From: Rosa chinensis
Lineage: Eukaryota > Streptophyta > Magnoliopsida > Rosales > Rosaceae
Assembly (NCBI RefSeq): GCF_002994745.2
Contig: NC_037094.1
Coordinates: 3,394,001 to 3,458,000, forward strand
DNA: 64,000 nt
Reading direction: 5' to 3'
Shown here: positions 36,906 to 53,129 of the stretch, piece after piece
How positions within the stretch are numbered: the first letter of the stretch is position 1
Layout: each line of letters starts with the position of its first letter
Program-made: the position numbers and the translations under genes
The notes under the pieces: model-generated
Seen by the model: the letters and a program-made list of their open reading frames with translations, nothing else
What the model was told of the DNA's origin: nothing
Databases searched by the model: none

Positions 36906-38049
36906 CTAGTGTGATATCTTCAAGTAAAGAATAAGCAGGATTGCAAGGACCAGAACTCCTACAATGGAACCCATGATCCATTTGTTTCTGCTCATCCTTC
37001 TTGTCATGGCTACCAGAACCTTCTTACTGTTGGTAATAGTTTCATCCACCGCATGCAACTGTCAAACACGAAGGATGAAGAAACACATTATTTTCAATTT
37101 ACGAAAGCTAGTAACACATAAACATTGGATTAATCCTATTACGAAAAGGAGAAGGCAGAAAACATACATTGTTACTGGAATGTAGAAGAGACTGGCGTTG
37201 TTGATGCAATTCTTGGAGAATCGTAACACCAAGCTCCTCTGTTTCCAGCACTGTTCTTCTACTCGCCTTGATTCTGTCACTTGACTGGTTTATTCTTTCT
37301 GTTGTCATCAACAACCTTCCTCTTTGATCATTTGAGGCCTGTCTCATAGTCGGAACACTTTCAAATCAGAACATCAGCACGACCTAACATTCATACATGG
37401 CGCACACATACACAGAGATAGGGAGAGAGAAAGTCAATACCGTCAAGGTATCTGCTTCTCCAGACCCCAACAACTCCTCGCGGGCCAAATGACTGATCTC
37501 TGTTGTTGTTATTCTCTTAACTAGGCTCTTCAAGTTGTTCAAATCGGTTTTGTATTCTCTCACCTTGGGAAGAAGCGTCGTCTTCACACTCGGCTGCAGA
37601 CTCCTTGCCTCGAGGTCCATCTTCCTAATCTGAGCATTTCCATAACAGCAAACCATTAATCCAACAACTCTATACACCGAAACAAACACATATCAAATGA
37701 CTTGAGGTGTAACATTACCAAATCATCAGCTTCATCCAATGCAGCTTTTATCTCTGCATTTCTCTGCTTCCTTTGCTCTGCAGTACAAGAATTCACACAA
37801 CCACAACCTTAATCGTAATGCACATTCTGAGTCTATTACAAACCAACATCTCCTACGAATTCAATATGATTGATTGAACTACTGATAGAAAAACCAAAAT
37901 GCAGGAATGCGACCACCCAGAAAAAAAAAACAAATAGAAATTTAGAAATTGTTACCTCCATCAACAATGGTGGTTGGTGTGCATTTGTTTGAGAGATTGA
38001 CAGAGAGCTCGCAGTAATGGCGCTCGTACCCCTCAAATACATCACTCAT
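36906..38049 (-). CDS. VTI1: VTI1-type Qb-SNARE (VTI11/12-like)
   Basis: Five exons on the minus strand, 37956-38049, 37719-37777, 37441-37629, 37168-37338 and 36906-37058, join at GT-AG sites in frame to 221 aa, the usual VTI1 length. It starts MSDVFEGYERHYCELS. The N-terminal three-helix region includes IRKMDLEARSLQPSV. The Qb-SNARE motif covers about 125-190 (TVLETEELGVTILQELHQQR, with Q161 probably the ionic-layer residue). The C-terminal membrane anchor is at about 198-217, followed by four residues. VTI1 proteins act in fusion at the TGN, prevacuolar compartment and vacuole. All lesions of the copy at 18170-19319 are absent here, so this is the working copy. It probably lost its original neighbour TOC1, whose fragment lies downstream. 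Confidence 0.95.
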
Positions 38050-38215
38050 TGTTCCAGAATCCAGATCGTGCATATGAATAACACGAATGATATAGAGAAT
38101 TAATGTGAGTTATGTTTAGCAGAGAATCGAATCGGTGATCGATCGGAGAATTGCTTGTCCGTTGCAATCTCCTATAAATGCAAAAGTCGATGAAAACAAA
38201 AATTAAAGAATTTTA

Positions 38216-39241
38216 CTCTTTGTACATTACAATATTGAAAAAAAAAATGGTGCTTCTATTCAGTCCTTTATTATTTTCTCTCTACTTTTTACCATAAAAT
38301 TTCCAAATCAGTCCTTCATTATTTTCTCCTCTCTCTTCTACTCTTAAGATTTCAACCTCCAAGAAAAATAGCAGTAAGAACGCGAAGCAGGGAAGGTGGA
38401 ATCCGGATGCATAATGGGATTCAATGTGATGTAAGACGAGAATGTGCCTGGTTTAGCCGGAAAAATAGAAAAATAAAGAAGCGGTGTAGAATAAAGAAGA
38501 GTGATTGAAAAATATGTAACTCACGCGTAATGAGATTATTAGCCGCTGGAATATTCAAGAAGATTTGATTTTGGACCTTTCGGGTTACTCGTACAAAAAG
38601 TCAGGTTTTGATTGTGAATCAGATTTGACCAATTTTTTGCCAGAACGCCCGTTTGAGAGGCATGATACATTTCCAGAATGAGAACGACGAGATCTTCAAG
38701 ACTCACTTTAGTGAGCCCTAACGGATTTTGACCACAATATGTCGTTGTAATTATCCGATTCGGAATTTAATATTTTTAGGCTAGTTTTACAATTGTTTTA
38801 GAATTTTTTTATTTTAGATTTTTAGTTTCCTTTTAAATTTAGATTCTTTAGGATTTCTTGTTAAATTATGATTTTAGGTCTTGGATGCCTATATAAGCAC
38901 CATCATATTTTATATTATAATCAGTTTATTATATCAAATATTACATAAGAGTGTTTTCTCAAATTCTCTAGTGGACTCCAGATTTGTCTTTTTAGGGTTT
39001 ATTGCTTGTAAACCTTAGGTTATCTTTCCGACTGAATCACAATGATTTCTTTAACTAGGTGAAGACATGATTGCAATTGGACAACGAATTGGCTCATCCA
39101 TTTTGTTTGATAAACACATTAACTTTTCTGATTAGATAGCTTACATGCGTATTAATGCTTTTGGTCCAGGTATGGTTTAATAGGTTAAAAGGGGTTTGTT
39201 TGATTGGAGATATTGCATTGGAGTTTGCTAATTTAAATAAG
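38216..39241. other. Intergenic, nothing recognised
   Basis: Upstream of VTI1 copy 2. I see no coding frame or clear repeat. The stretch 38750-38990 is very T-rich. Confidence 0.35.
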
Positions 39242-40622
39242 GATTAATTACAAAATATCTCTGAATTATGAGGCTATTTTTATTTTCATACCCAACTATC
39301 AAATTTTTATATTTGCATACCTTAAGTTTTCTTCTGTTAACATTTTGATACTCTGACCACTAACACAGTTAAAGGGCATTTCAGTCACTTTATTAAATTT
39401 ATGATTTTTAACATTTACTTTAACAATTTTTTTTTTAAACAAACAGTAAAATTACAATACACTATATTTTTTGAACATATATTATAATAGATGAAGAATG
39501 ACTACAACGGTTGGTATATATTTTTCTTTGGAATAAATATATTAAGCAAAACAAAATAAAATAAACAAACAAAACTAGAATAATTAAAAGCCAATAAGAA
39601 GCAATTCAATCACAATAACTCACTGGTCTACAAGTATAATTGAAAAACAGAGGATGAGAAGGCCTCTGAAACTTGCGGAGCGACCCGAGCAGGCGAAACG
39701 TAGGTTTCGTGATGGCGGCGGCATGGGGAGCGTCGTGCTCTCCAGACCAGACAGAGGCGGGTGGACGGCGTCGTGGGCTTGGTCGGAGAGGCAGTGGTCC
39801 TTTCTGCAACGGCACTGGAATCTCGACCAAGTTTTTCGAAGGCTCCGGTTAAGTCAAGTCTCGCCTGAGGGTGGTTTTATGAATGTGGATTGCCGGATCG
39901 GGTCGAAGCCACGTCGTTGGTATCGACGCCGGCAAGTTTCTGGGTGACTGGGATCTGCGTTGGTGTGGCGGCGTCAGCTGACCGAGATTGGGCTCAAGTT
40001 GGGGCTGCTGGTGAGTTCAGTGGCCTCGAGCTATACTGCTATGCCGCACTTCGTGGAGGCAACATGAAGGCCGACGATGACTGGGCTGGTCATGCTGGAG
40101 ATCAGTGCGACGATACGTCGCAATGAAGAAGACCGTCCGGAAAAAACTGCGGGCAGCCCTAGTTTTGAACTAGGGTTGACTATTGGCTTGATTGGGCCGG
40201 CTTCTAGGTTGAAGACTGGGCCTAGGGCAGGAAATTGGCCAAAGGCAAGGAATGGGCCCATGTGGCTCAAATCTGAAAATGAGGGCTATATGCTGCAGAC
40301 TCTCAAGAAGAGCTCAAGGAGCAACTTGATGCCGAGGTTGTTTCCTTTCAAAAAAAAAAAAACAACTCACTGGTCTTGGTGTGCACTGGTGAACAAGTGT
40401 TCTCGGGTTTGACAAAACAATCCCAATTATAATTTAATTTTAATAACATAATTCAATGAAGAAATTTCAATTTTAATTATAAAGATGATGAATTGACGAA
40501 AATGCTCTTGAATATCAAAATGCTAATCGAATGAAACTTAAGGTATGCAAATGCCAAAATTTGTTAGTTGGGTATGAAAATGAAAATAGCCTCATAGTTT
40601 GGAGGGCATTTTGTAATTAATC
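39242..40622. mobile_element. DNA element with about 145-bp terminal inverted repeats
   Basis: The left end starts GATTAATTACAAAAT and continues with TGAGGCTATTTTTATTTTCA and CATACCCAACTATCAAATTT. The right end (about 40478-40622) is its reverse complement, ending ATTTTGTAATTAATC. The long inverted ends and the absence of a transposase suggest a non-autonomous Mutator-like element. A partial relative lies at 42445-42530. A retroposon is inserted in its middle. Confidence 0.75.
39630..40363 (+). mobile_element. Retroposon with poly(A) tail and 13-bp target duplication
   Basis: AACTCACTGGTCT flanks both sides (39617-39629 and 40364-40376). The insert ends in a run of A (about 40350-40362). It is 734 bp and GC-rich, unlike its AT-rich host element, and codes for no recognisable protein. 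It resembles the insert at 32244 in structure. It lies inside the inverted-repeat element and is therefore younger than it. Confidence 0.85.
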
Positions 40623-42779
40623 GTTAAAAAATGTCGATTTTCAATGTTCTGATTCTCATTCTGCCCTTAAAGCCTAATACACGTTTATAACTTTATATTA
40701 AAAATCCCAGAGCTCAATTTTTTCTTTCTTTTGATCAGAAATCCCAAATCCCAAAACCTAAAAGCTTGATTATATTCTGATCAGAGTTTCTCTCTCCAAT
40801 TTGATTCACATTTCAATTGGTTCAGATCAAAGTTGCTGCAGCTTCTGTTCATCGATGACTATGCCTCCTCCAACCAAATTAATTAACCACCACTGCCGTC
40901 GCCAGTTTCTGCTTGGTCTCTCTATGACAATTTCATATATCAGTTTTGATTTTTTTTTTTTTTGGTTTGGAGCTTCAATCCATAGCTTTCTTCTCTGTTT
41001 CTCAATCTCTGGCTTCATCACTCTTCCAGTATTACGTCACTTCTTCTTCTTCCTGGACTCAGTCCCCAGTTACAGTCTCTCTCTCGCTCACTCACGTTGG
41101 TTCTCTCTGATTGATCGGTGAGCCTACTCTCTATGTTGTTTCTTTCTCTGTATCAGTTTAGTTTTTCGGTCTAAATTTTGTATCGATTACTTGTAGTGGT
41201 ATTAGACTTATCAGTGTTTTAGTAGATTTTTACATTTTGATTGAATGAATAGTGACATGACCAATGACATCAATCTAATATGAATCAATTTTTTGTGAAT
41301 TTGTTCGTTTTGGATTGTGCAATATATTGTTGTTGTTTGTGTGAACTTTGAAGTTGATGATGTTTGTGCTATTGTCGTACTATATGTGATGTACAATAAC
41401 TGTTATTCTTTCCTGTGTTGATGCGTTATCAGTGACTTGACCAGTTATATTTTTAATAGTCTTCTTTTGTTCAGGCATTATCAGTGACTTGGCTAGTAAC
41501 ATGTTTAATAGTCTTCTTGTGTTCAGCCATTAACAGCGACCTGTTTGTGTTCATTATGTTGATTTCCTTAACAATGACATTGCTAGTTACATGTCCAGTG
41601 ACTTGTTTTATTTTTGTGCAGGTGTTATGGATAGTAGTTATGTTGTCAAGTTTATTTATTATGGTGAAGCAGCAGTAGTTCCATTGTTAACAATGTTGTA
41701 GAATTGGTCATTTCTTGACCTATACAATTCCATATGCTCTCATTTTTCGGATTTGATTCAAGCCAAGTTCATGTTGAGGTACATTGTCCCTTTGGAGTTT
41801 TGAAATTGTGAAACTGTAAAATGAATAAGATATAGAGTCCGGCTAGGGTTAGAAAACTATCAGTGGCATTTATGTAATTATTCATATTTTCAGTGTCAGG
41901 TTGTAAACAGGTGACCTTAATTATCAGGAGGTAATTTGTGTTACCTGAATTATCATAAAACACTCCAAACTGACCTCTTTTATCATTTTTCCAAAATTCA
42001 ATTATTTTTTATTTCATATAAGCTACAAGTAAGAAACACCTAATCATATTTATGGGTTGAAAGAAACGAGAGGTTAGAGATCGAGAATAGGAGGGTAGAA
42101 GGGAGGCATGCAACTTGGAATGAAGAAACTGGAAGAGAAGGTGTTTTTTTTTTATATAACTTAAAGGGGCAAAATAAGATTTTGAAATGTTCAAAAATGA
42201 GAAGAGGTCTAAATGCCAATTTAGGAGGTTTGAATAGAAACACTTAAAGAAAAATAAGTTCATAAGAAAACCCTTTAGCGAAAAAGCATCCTTAGGATAA
42301 ATTTAAAAACATTTATTTATTTTTAGACTTAAAAGTTCTTCGTTCCATGATTTTTTTTTTTTCCAAGCATTGGTATATATCCGTATATCCTCCTGAACGA
42401 GAAATTTTAAATACACGCTCATAACTACTTAATACACATCCCTATTATTTTATAGTTCAAATGCCCCCTAAACTATGAGGTTATTTTCATTTTCAAACCC
42501 AACTATCAAATTGCAATACATATTTACAATTTCAGGAGAGGAAAAAGAATACTATAAGAGTTGTATTTGAGCCTAGCATTGAAGACTTTTTGGAAGAAGA
42601 AGACTAGATGAGTAGAAGAGAAAGAGTCCCTGAGGTCGATACACTGAGCCGCATAGATATGAGGTAATTTTTTGTGAACTGTTGAACCCAGTTTTTAGTT
42701 CTCGTTGCACCTCTCCTCTTCGGGTAAAGCTATGGTATGTTAACATTTCTCATACATCAACTATTTTTATCCATTTAAT
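40623..42779. other. Intergenic with short GTGACTTG/ACATG motifs
   Basis: No gene is supported. Between about 41250 and 41610 the strings CAGTGACTTG, AGTGACATGACCA and GTTACATGTCCAGTGAC recur. They resemble the inverted motif array near 63.4 kb. A partial inverted-repeat end of the 39242 element lies at 42445-42530. Confidence 0.4.
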
Positions 42780-43000
42780 TACTCATGTTATCACTTTGAG
42801 GACTAATATTACTATTTTCAGGACTCATATGGTAAACTAAGAAAATTTATCACTTTAAGGACTCATGTTACCACCTTAAGGACTGATATTATTATTTTGA
42901 GGACTCATGTGGTAACTAAGAAAATTTACCATTTTAAGGACTCATGTTACTACTTTGAGAACTAATATTACTATTTTGAGGACGTATTTTATCACTTTTA
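42780..43000 (+). repeat. Minisatellite with AAGGACTCATGTTAC units
   Basis: Blocks such as ATCACTTTAAGGACTCATGT, ACTAATATTACTATTTT and GGTAACTAAGAAAATTT recur about three times with varying spacing. Weakly inverted flanks (GGTATGTTAACA near 42732, TGTCATACGTTAACAC near 43016) may make it the inside of a MITE. Confidence 0.55.
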
Positions 43001-43199
43001 AGGTAATTGTATGCATGTCATACGTTAACACATGGTATAATTTTCCCTCCTCTTTATTCAAGCATAAAATTTATATTTCTAAAAAACAAAATTGAAATAT
43101 AATGATAAATATATTTTTACTAATATAAATTATTAACGATTTCAAAATATGAAATCTCATCGTAATAGATTTAACTTTATTTAAGAAATTTTTTTTATT

Positions 43200-43237
<38 letters not shown>

Positions 43238-44705
43238 TTTTACTTTTTTGTTCCAATAAGTTCAAAATCCTTGCTCCAATTATCATGTCCGACTATTTCC
43301 CTACTATGACTGTACGAGACTACTAACCACCTCCAATTATCAGGCTGGCCTTGATGTACTTGTCAGGACTCATTATTAATACAAAGATCCCCCCTAAAAC
43401 CAATGTACCAAACAGTCAAAAAAGATCCCCCGGCCCCGCCACGTCGCCGCCGCGGCCTCCCCCCCTGCCTCCCAGAAACTTAAAAGTTGAAACGTTGAAA
43501 ATTGAACATGCATGATGGACTGGGAGAGAGAGAGAGTTTGTGGTTGCTTGAGGGGGACTTGGAAGTATGTTAGCTTTCTGTGGTCCAGCGGTGGTCCTCC
43601 TTGAATCTCTGTTAGGGAGAAGAAAAGGTTTAAAATATTAACCTTGTTTGCTCCTTTATTCCTTCTTTTTGCCCATGCATCAATTAAAGGAACCCTTCTA
43701 ACAGCTATTCATGCATGTACATGAATAAATGTCATTTAACGGCTGATTTGCCGTAATGTGATTGAAAAGTAGATCTCTTAAATTTTTGATTAGAAAATTA
43801 TCAACAAATCTTCATTTTAGTAGTCCTCATTAAGAGAGCACCCATCAATTTACTAGTCTGAAAATTCCATGCATGTTGGATCCCTGGAAGATCCCGTGAA
43901 TGTAATACTTTATGCGTGAGACTGATGGAGTGATGAGAGTGTCTTTGTCTTTGTTTAGTTGCTCATGTATGGACCCTAATAATTTCAATACTTTGAAACC
44001 CCACATGAATAGAAAACCGTAGTCGACCATGAAGCAATGCAAGAGCTTCAACTGGTCTAGGTTTATATTTCTATTTTAATAGACCACAGTGTACGTGGCA
44101 ATATAGTTGTATTGTCCTATTTCTATTTGAACAGCCTTTTATTGTCTCTCATGGATGGACCTTATATTAGGTAAATCTATAGGCCATAAATGTACTCGTC
44201 AGTTTCTGCATGGAATGCCAAAAATAAATAATGATTTTCAGCCAAAGTGAAAAAAAGGTAACTATTATCTTCTCTCTCTCTCTCTCTAGCTCGCTATTTT
44301 CAGGAAAGACAGAAACCAAGGTCTAAGATAGACTTGACAATAACATGACTGGATGTTGCATTTTGTTTTTATACACAATATAGAGTTGGTGATCGTCTGG
44401 ATCACAGTACCAATCATACGAAACAAGAAAGATTTAAACAGTACCAATCACAGTACCAATCATACACCTCTCTTTATAGCTAAACAAGCACACCTCTCTT
44501 TATAGCTTGAGAGTTTTATTTAAAGCAATACCCTAATATTTATTCATGTAGAAAGCACGAACACACAGTTAATAGAACAATGCGAATACAACAACACCAA
44601 ATGAAGCGACAACAGAAATAGAAACCAGCAAAGCTCCCTCGACAGGAGTTTATTATCAAGCATAGTATACCTATTGTATGTGAACTATGATCTGTTAATT
44701 AGCAG
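43001..44705. other. B3 flank without genes
   Basis: Contains a TTA/ATT microsatellite at about 43201-43240 and GC-rich non-coding sequence near 43430-43480. The block 43850-44060 (GTTGGATCCCTGGAAGAT and onward) matches 50890-51060, which lies in the same position downstream of B3 gene 3. No gene is seen. Confidence 0.45.
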
Positions 44706-45155
44706 CTAGAGTGCTAGTCCGCTAGCCGCCCAAATCGCTAGGGTTTCATGTTCCTCTGCAGGTGCAGATGGCCTGGAAGATGAAAGACCTTCTGGGTTGG
44801 GGGAAAGATAAGGTGAGAATGGAATTAACTGGATGCGGTAATCTGTACGCTTAATTGCATTCACCTCCGGCCAGAAACAGATTTTGTCGCCAATTTTGGC
44901 TCCTCGTTTTTTGATGAATGTTTTCCATCCTTTGGCCTGGAAAACTGGTTTGAGATGTGGGCCCTTTCTTAGAGACAAGCAGAACAGATAGTCGTCACCC
45001 TCATCGTCCAACACTCTGATTGGAGTGTCACGTTCTGGACCTGCATGAGGTACCATGAGAAGGATCTCATTACTCAGTACAAGTCTGCTATCCAGATCTG
45101 TCGGCTTAAGCTCTTTCACAAACTTTGGAAGGCATTTCAGGTACTCGAGCTCCAT
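44706..45155 (-). CDS. Single B3-domain protein 2
   Basis: Starting at the ATG at 45155, the frame gives 149 aa without introns. The start is set by alignment with gene 3, because both begin ME-EYL. An upstream ATG at 45230 would add 25 unrelated residues from the leader. The B3 domain covers residues 10-115: FVKELKPTDLDSRLVLSNEI, TPIRVLDDEGDDYLFCL, WKTFIKKRGAKIGDKICFW and YRIQLIPF. A serine/proline-rich tail follows (LSPNPEGLSSSRPSAPAEEH) that genes 1 and 3 lack. It is probably a nuclear DNA-binding protein. No defect is seen. Confidence 0.75.
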   Translation of the reverse strand: MELEYLKCLPKFVKELKPTDLDSRLVLSNEILLMVPHAGPERDTPIRVLDDEGDDYLFCLSLRKGPHLKPVFQAKGWKTFIKKRGAKIGDKICFWPEVNAIKRTDYRIQLIPFSPYLSPNPEGLSSSRPSAPAEEHETLAIWAASGLAL

Positions 45156-49190
<4,035 letters not shown>

Positions 49191-49646
49191 AACAGGGATC
49201 AGAACTCAAAACCAACTAAATTTTGACAAAGCAGAGAATTAAGAACGGAGTATTATTTCGTCAAACCCTACAATTCATGAGACCCAAAACCCAAAACACC
49301 CGCAAACCATCAACAACAATCCCTCAAATGGAATGAATGCAAGCTAGCAGGCCAATCATACCAAATTTGATGAAGAAAAAAGCTCATGTCCATGTTGGGT
49401 TTAATTAATTAAATTACCACCAGATGTACTGTTGTCATAATCATTAATTCTTCACACTTAATTGCTTATGTCCACTTGGTACATTTTGCTTGCTGAATGC
49501 AATCAAACTTGCAATTTCTAAGTTTACGTGTTGAATGTTTTAGTACCCTCTCAACAATTTGAACATTGCAAACAGGTCACCCTAGCTACTTGTTACACTC
49601 CCAATTTATTTATTGTAATATCCTATAGCGAAACAAAAATCTCTCA

Positions 49647-49919
49647 TTTTCTCTCTCTGTTTTTTTTTTCTCTTACCTTTTGGGTTAGTCACCCTTGAAA
49701 CATACTGTGAGATAATCACATAAAGGTATTTTATGAATCTCTTACCTACTCACCATGGTATGAATCATCGAGTTTAAAGTTTCCTTTTCTCTCTCTGTTT
49801 TTTTTTTCTCTTACCTTTTGGGTTAGTCACCCTTGAAACATACTGTGAGATAATCACATAAAGGTATTTTATGAATCTCTTACCTACTCACCATGGTATG
49901 AATCATCGAGTTTAAAGTT
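49647..49919 (+). repeat. Perfect 138-bp tandem duplication
   Basis: Two units, 49647-49784 and 49785-49919, look identical, from TTTTCTCTCTCTG to CATCGAGTTTAAAGTT. Only one diverged unit is present in the paralogous block at about 55485-55625, so the duplication is local and recent. Confidence 0.9.
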
Positions 49920-50014
49920 GGTAGAGTATTCATATGTCCCTTCCTCTCCTCTCTCTGTGTATAATTAATTCCTGATATGTTCAGTGGGACTGAAAGCATA
50001 TTGCATATCATAGT

Positions 50015-50135
50015 TGATAAAGTAATCTGAGGTTTATATTCAAAATGAATTGGCAATAGATGGAGTGGCCCAAACCCTTATAAACCCATAGGCAATATCT
50101 CATTTTTTCCATGTGGGATATATATATTCTCAACA
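50015..50135 (-). mobile_element. Solo LTR-like copy of the TRIM family
   Basis: About 121 bp starting TGATAAAGTAATCTGAG and ending ATATATTCTCAACA. It matches the terminal repeats of the TRIM at 53435-54959. A further partial end follows at about 50145-50184. The target duplication is unclear. Confidence 0.65.
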
Positions 50136-50175
50136 TAAGCAAAGTCTCATTTTTCCCATGTGAGATGTATATATT

Positions 50176-51060
50176 ATCAACAGAATCCGGCCCCTTTTCC
50201 CAACCATCAACTTCATCAATACGAAATCAAAATCAACACTGCGAGGATAGAAGAGAGCAATGATGCAATATTCATGATGAGATAAAGAAAAAGAATCAAA
50301 AGCCGTTCTTCTTGAAGGCAAAGCGAATAGACAGATAGAGACAGTAGATGTATAGAATTATAGATCGACATAATGTCGGTGTGTACATAGATCGATATAT
50401 CAATCTCTGTTGATTGATTTGATTTCAGTAATATTGGAGCAGTGCTGGGACATAGAACGGGACTGACTACTAGTGTACTACATAGATACGAGTGGTTCAT
50501 ATTAGACCGCAATGCATATACCTTTTTATTAGCGAGATTCTCTCTTCATCACTTTTCAAGATGGCAAGTAAAAACAAAAACAAACAAACAAACCGTTAGA
50601 ATCTGCGTTTAATAATTAGACTAGTACTTTTATGTCCTCTTTCTAGTTTTCAACAAACAAGCTGCTTTTTTCAGCTCTTTGCAAATGATTGATAGTAAAA
50701 AAATGTGGGTGCTGGGAATGATGAGACCGACTGATAAATGTGATTGCCTTTTCTCCTTAAATAACTGTTCCTCTTAATACAAGTTCTCCCTTTTTTAAAT
50801 GATTAGCCCTTTGTTTGCTACTGTGGGTGGGAGCCACATTGATGCTAGAGACGTCCTTAATTTGCCAAAACGTAAGACCTTTCCATATATTTAGCAGTCT
50901 GAAATTCTTTGCGTGTTGGATCCCATGAAGATATCATGAATGTGATATACTTTATGAGAGTGCGTTGTTTATTTGCTCATACGTGAACCCTAATTTCAAA
51001 AGTTTGAAACCCCACATGAATACAAAACCTAATTAGATCATGAATCAAAGCTAGAACTTC
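50176..51060. repeat. Duplicated flanks of the B3 blocks
   Basis: 50176-50320 (ACGAAATCAAAATCAACACT and around) matches 46676-46900. 50890-51060 matches 43850-44060. No open gene lies here. The pieces trace block duplications around the B3 genes. Confidence 0.7.
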
Positions 51061-51743
51061 AACTGTTCAGTGGCCTTGCCTTTGCCTCATATCCATCATG
51101 AACGGTTTCTCTTAGTGTTCTCACATGCTCCCTTCAAATTGTGCTCAATTATATATCTTTTATCAAACTATGATATACGGAGTAAATTTGAAGCCCGTAT
51201 AAAATTAAATTTGAAGCCCTTCTAAAATTAAATTAAATTACATATATCATGACGTATTATTTCTTGTCAGGTAGGCCATATTTGTATTCAATGAATCAAT
51301 TCGAATAATAGAAGGACTGGATTCATTGAACGTGTGCAAATAACAGGATTAAAATTCCTTTGACTCTAACAAGATATGTCACCCACCATCATAAACTTGA
51401 ACTAGTTAGTTGAAAGAAAAATATATTGTTAGCGGGATAATGCTCTAAAATTTTGATGGCCCCATATATGAGAGGTAAGAAAATGCCCAAAAAAAAAAAA
51501 TAATAATAATATTCGGCCCAAGTAAAAAAGTATCTCTGATTATTTCTCAAGCTAGGTCTAAAACATGAGGCAGAAAACACCAGAAAGCAAACTCCAAGAT
51601 AAATAGACTTCACTGACACACAACAGAAGAAGAAGCTAGTAGAGCTCAAACATCTTTTGAAGATTACACAGCACCACAGCATAGGTACACACACACACAG
51701 AGACGCGCACACACAGAGACATGCATGTAGTACGTGTACTCTG

Positions 51744-52097
51744 TTAAACAACATTTATGAATGAGATCACTTCGATGCGGTATTCCGTATTCTTACTTTC
51801 ATTCACCTCTTTCCAGAAATAGAGGGAGTCGCCTTCTTTGGCTCCTCGCTTTTTGATGAAAGCTCCCCAGGCTTTGCGCTGGAAAGTTGGTTTCGGATAG
51901 TTGCCGCTTCTTCCAGTCAAGCAGAATTGATAAACGTCACCCTGATCGTCCAAGACTCTGATTGGAATGCCACGTCCTGGTTTTGTAGGAGGCATCTTCT
52001 GAGCCATCTCACTAGTCACTGAAAGTCTGTCATCCACATCTGTTTCGGTCAGCTGCTTCACAAAGTTGGGACGGCCACTCAGGTACTCGTACTCCAT
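51744..52097 (-). CDS. Single B3-domain protein 3
   Basis: From the ATG at 52097 the frame gives 117 aa with no intron. The frame is open a little further upstream, but only via a GTG, so this ATG is chosen. The B3 fold covers nearly all of it: FVKQLTETDVDDRLSVTSEM, IPIRVLDDQGDVYQFCLTG, WGAFIKKRGAKEGDSLYFW and TEYRIEV. It is the cleanest B3 match of the four loci. Upstream lies the shared leader (AAATGTTGAGGGCGGACACA). It is presumably a small nuclear DNA-binding protein; whether single-domain members activate or repress is unknown. Confidence 0.78.
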   Translation of the reverse strand: MEYEYLSGRPNFVKQLTETDVDDRLSVTSEMAQKMPPTKPGRGIPIRVLDDQGDVYQFCLTGRSGNYPKPTFQRKAWGAFIKKRGAKEGDSLYFWKEVNESKNTEYRIEVISFINVV

Positions 52098-53129
52098 CGA
52101 TTGATCGATATTACGAAACACTGAAACAAATTCCGGGATTCAGTAGGAAAGGTATAATAAGGACAAAATGTTGAGGGCGGACACAGAGCAGAATTAAAGA
52201 CTTGCAGATAGCTAGAGACAGGGAGAGGGAGTGAATGACAGAGAGAGAGTGAGCACAGAGATCTGGAGAGCAAAAGAGAGAGACTCTTTTGGCCGCAAGA
52301 GAAGGCGAGTTTTTTTTTTATGACTTAAGAGAAGGCGAGTTGGGAATGAGAGATTTGGTGCTTTTTATAGAGGAGAGGAGCAAGGAAAAAAAAAACACTA
52401 GGTAAAGGACAACTAACTAAGTCATAGTCGAAGCTTTATCAGGGAGCAAAGTATGTTGGCAACAAGACGGAGACGGATGCCGAACCCACGCTGGATGAGT
52501 TTTGTCGGCTTGTCGCAGACATCTTAATTTTCAGGTGAGTTTTGTGAGAAAAGGACAAATCAGGCGGGAGGGGGAGAGAGTGAGTGTGTGTTTGGAAACC
52601 CTAACCCTAACTGTAAAAAGGAAAATATGTAGAAAATGCCACGTCAGCAGTAAACCAGTACATGCTGAACAGCTGGACGCCACTCCATTGGTCTACTCAA
52701 GCCTTCTTCATCACTTATTGTTGACTTCACGTCATGGTTAACACAAACCACCTGCCTTTTCTTTTGTCTATTAGTTTTTTTCCTTTTTTTTTTTTTTTGT
52801 CAAAATAAGTTCATTTCATGGAAACTGAAGGCTACAAGAGAGAAGAGAACTAGGAAAAGGACAACTAACGTTATTTTTCTCAAAGTATACGAGCCAAAGG
52901 TGCATTTGTGCAGAATATATTTAAGAAAACCTTAGCCGGGGTTTAAGGTAATATATATATACGGATGCAACAATTAAGGCAATTCAAAGAAATATTAGCC
53001 AGCCCTTTCAAAAGAAAAGAAATATAAGTAAGCTAGTTTGAAAGAACCTAAGGGCTTGCCAACAAAAGAAACAAATTGAGGGTGTAGTATTCCCTAGAAC
53101 AATACAATTCAATGCATCAGTTAAAACAA
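52098..53129. other. B3 gene 3 upstream region
   Basis: Conserved leader to about 52265, then a promoter-like region without genes. A run of T at 52783-52799 followed by GTCAAAATAAGTTCATTTCA may be a LINE tail in minus orientation. Nothing else is recognised. Confidence 0.4.

Larger units (their letters stand above)
34805..38215 (+). repeat. TOC1 3' end plus VTI1 duplication, copy 2
   Basis: Direct repeat of 16718-19495, about 18 kb downstream of it. It is longer because a 610-bp solo LTR is inserted at 35115-35724. It begins in mid-exon (CTCCACATGTTAATGG), so the TOC1 part never had its receiver half here. The interval 35783-36905 is TOC1 3' flank. The 5' flank of VTI1 is shared for only about 165 bp. 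Confidence 0.93.

Noticed and set aside
39606..40412. GC-rich frames of 75-111 codons
   Set aside because: Inside a poly(A)-tailed insertion; several frames are open because of composition.
52079..52273. Minus-strand frame upstream of B3 gene 3
   Set aside because: Made of the pyrimidine-rich leader; not shared by the other B3 loci.
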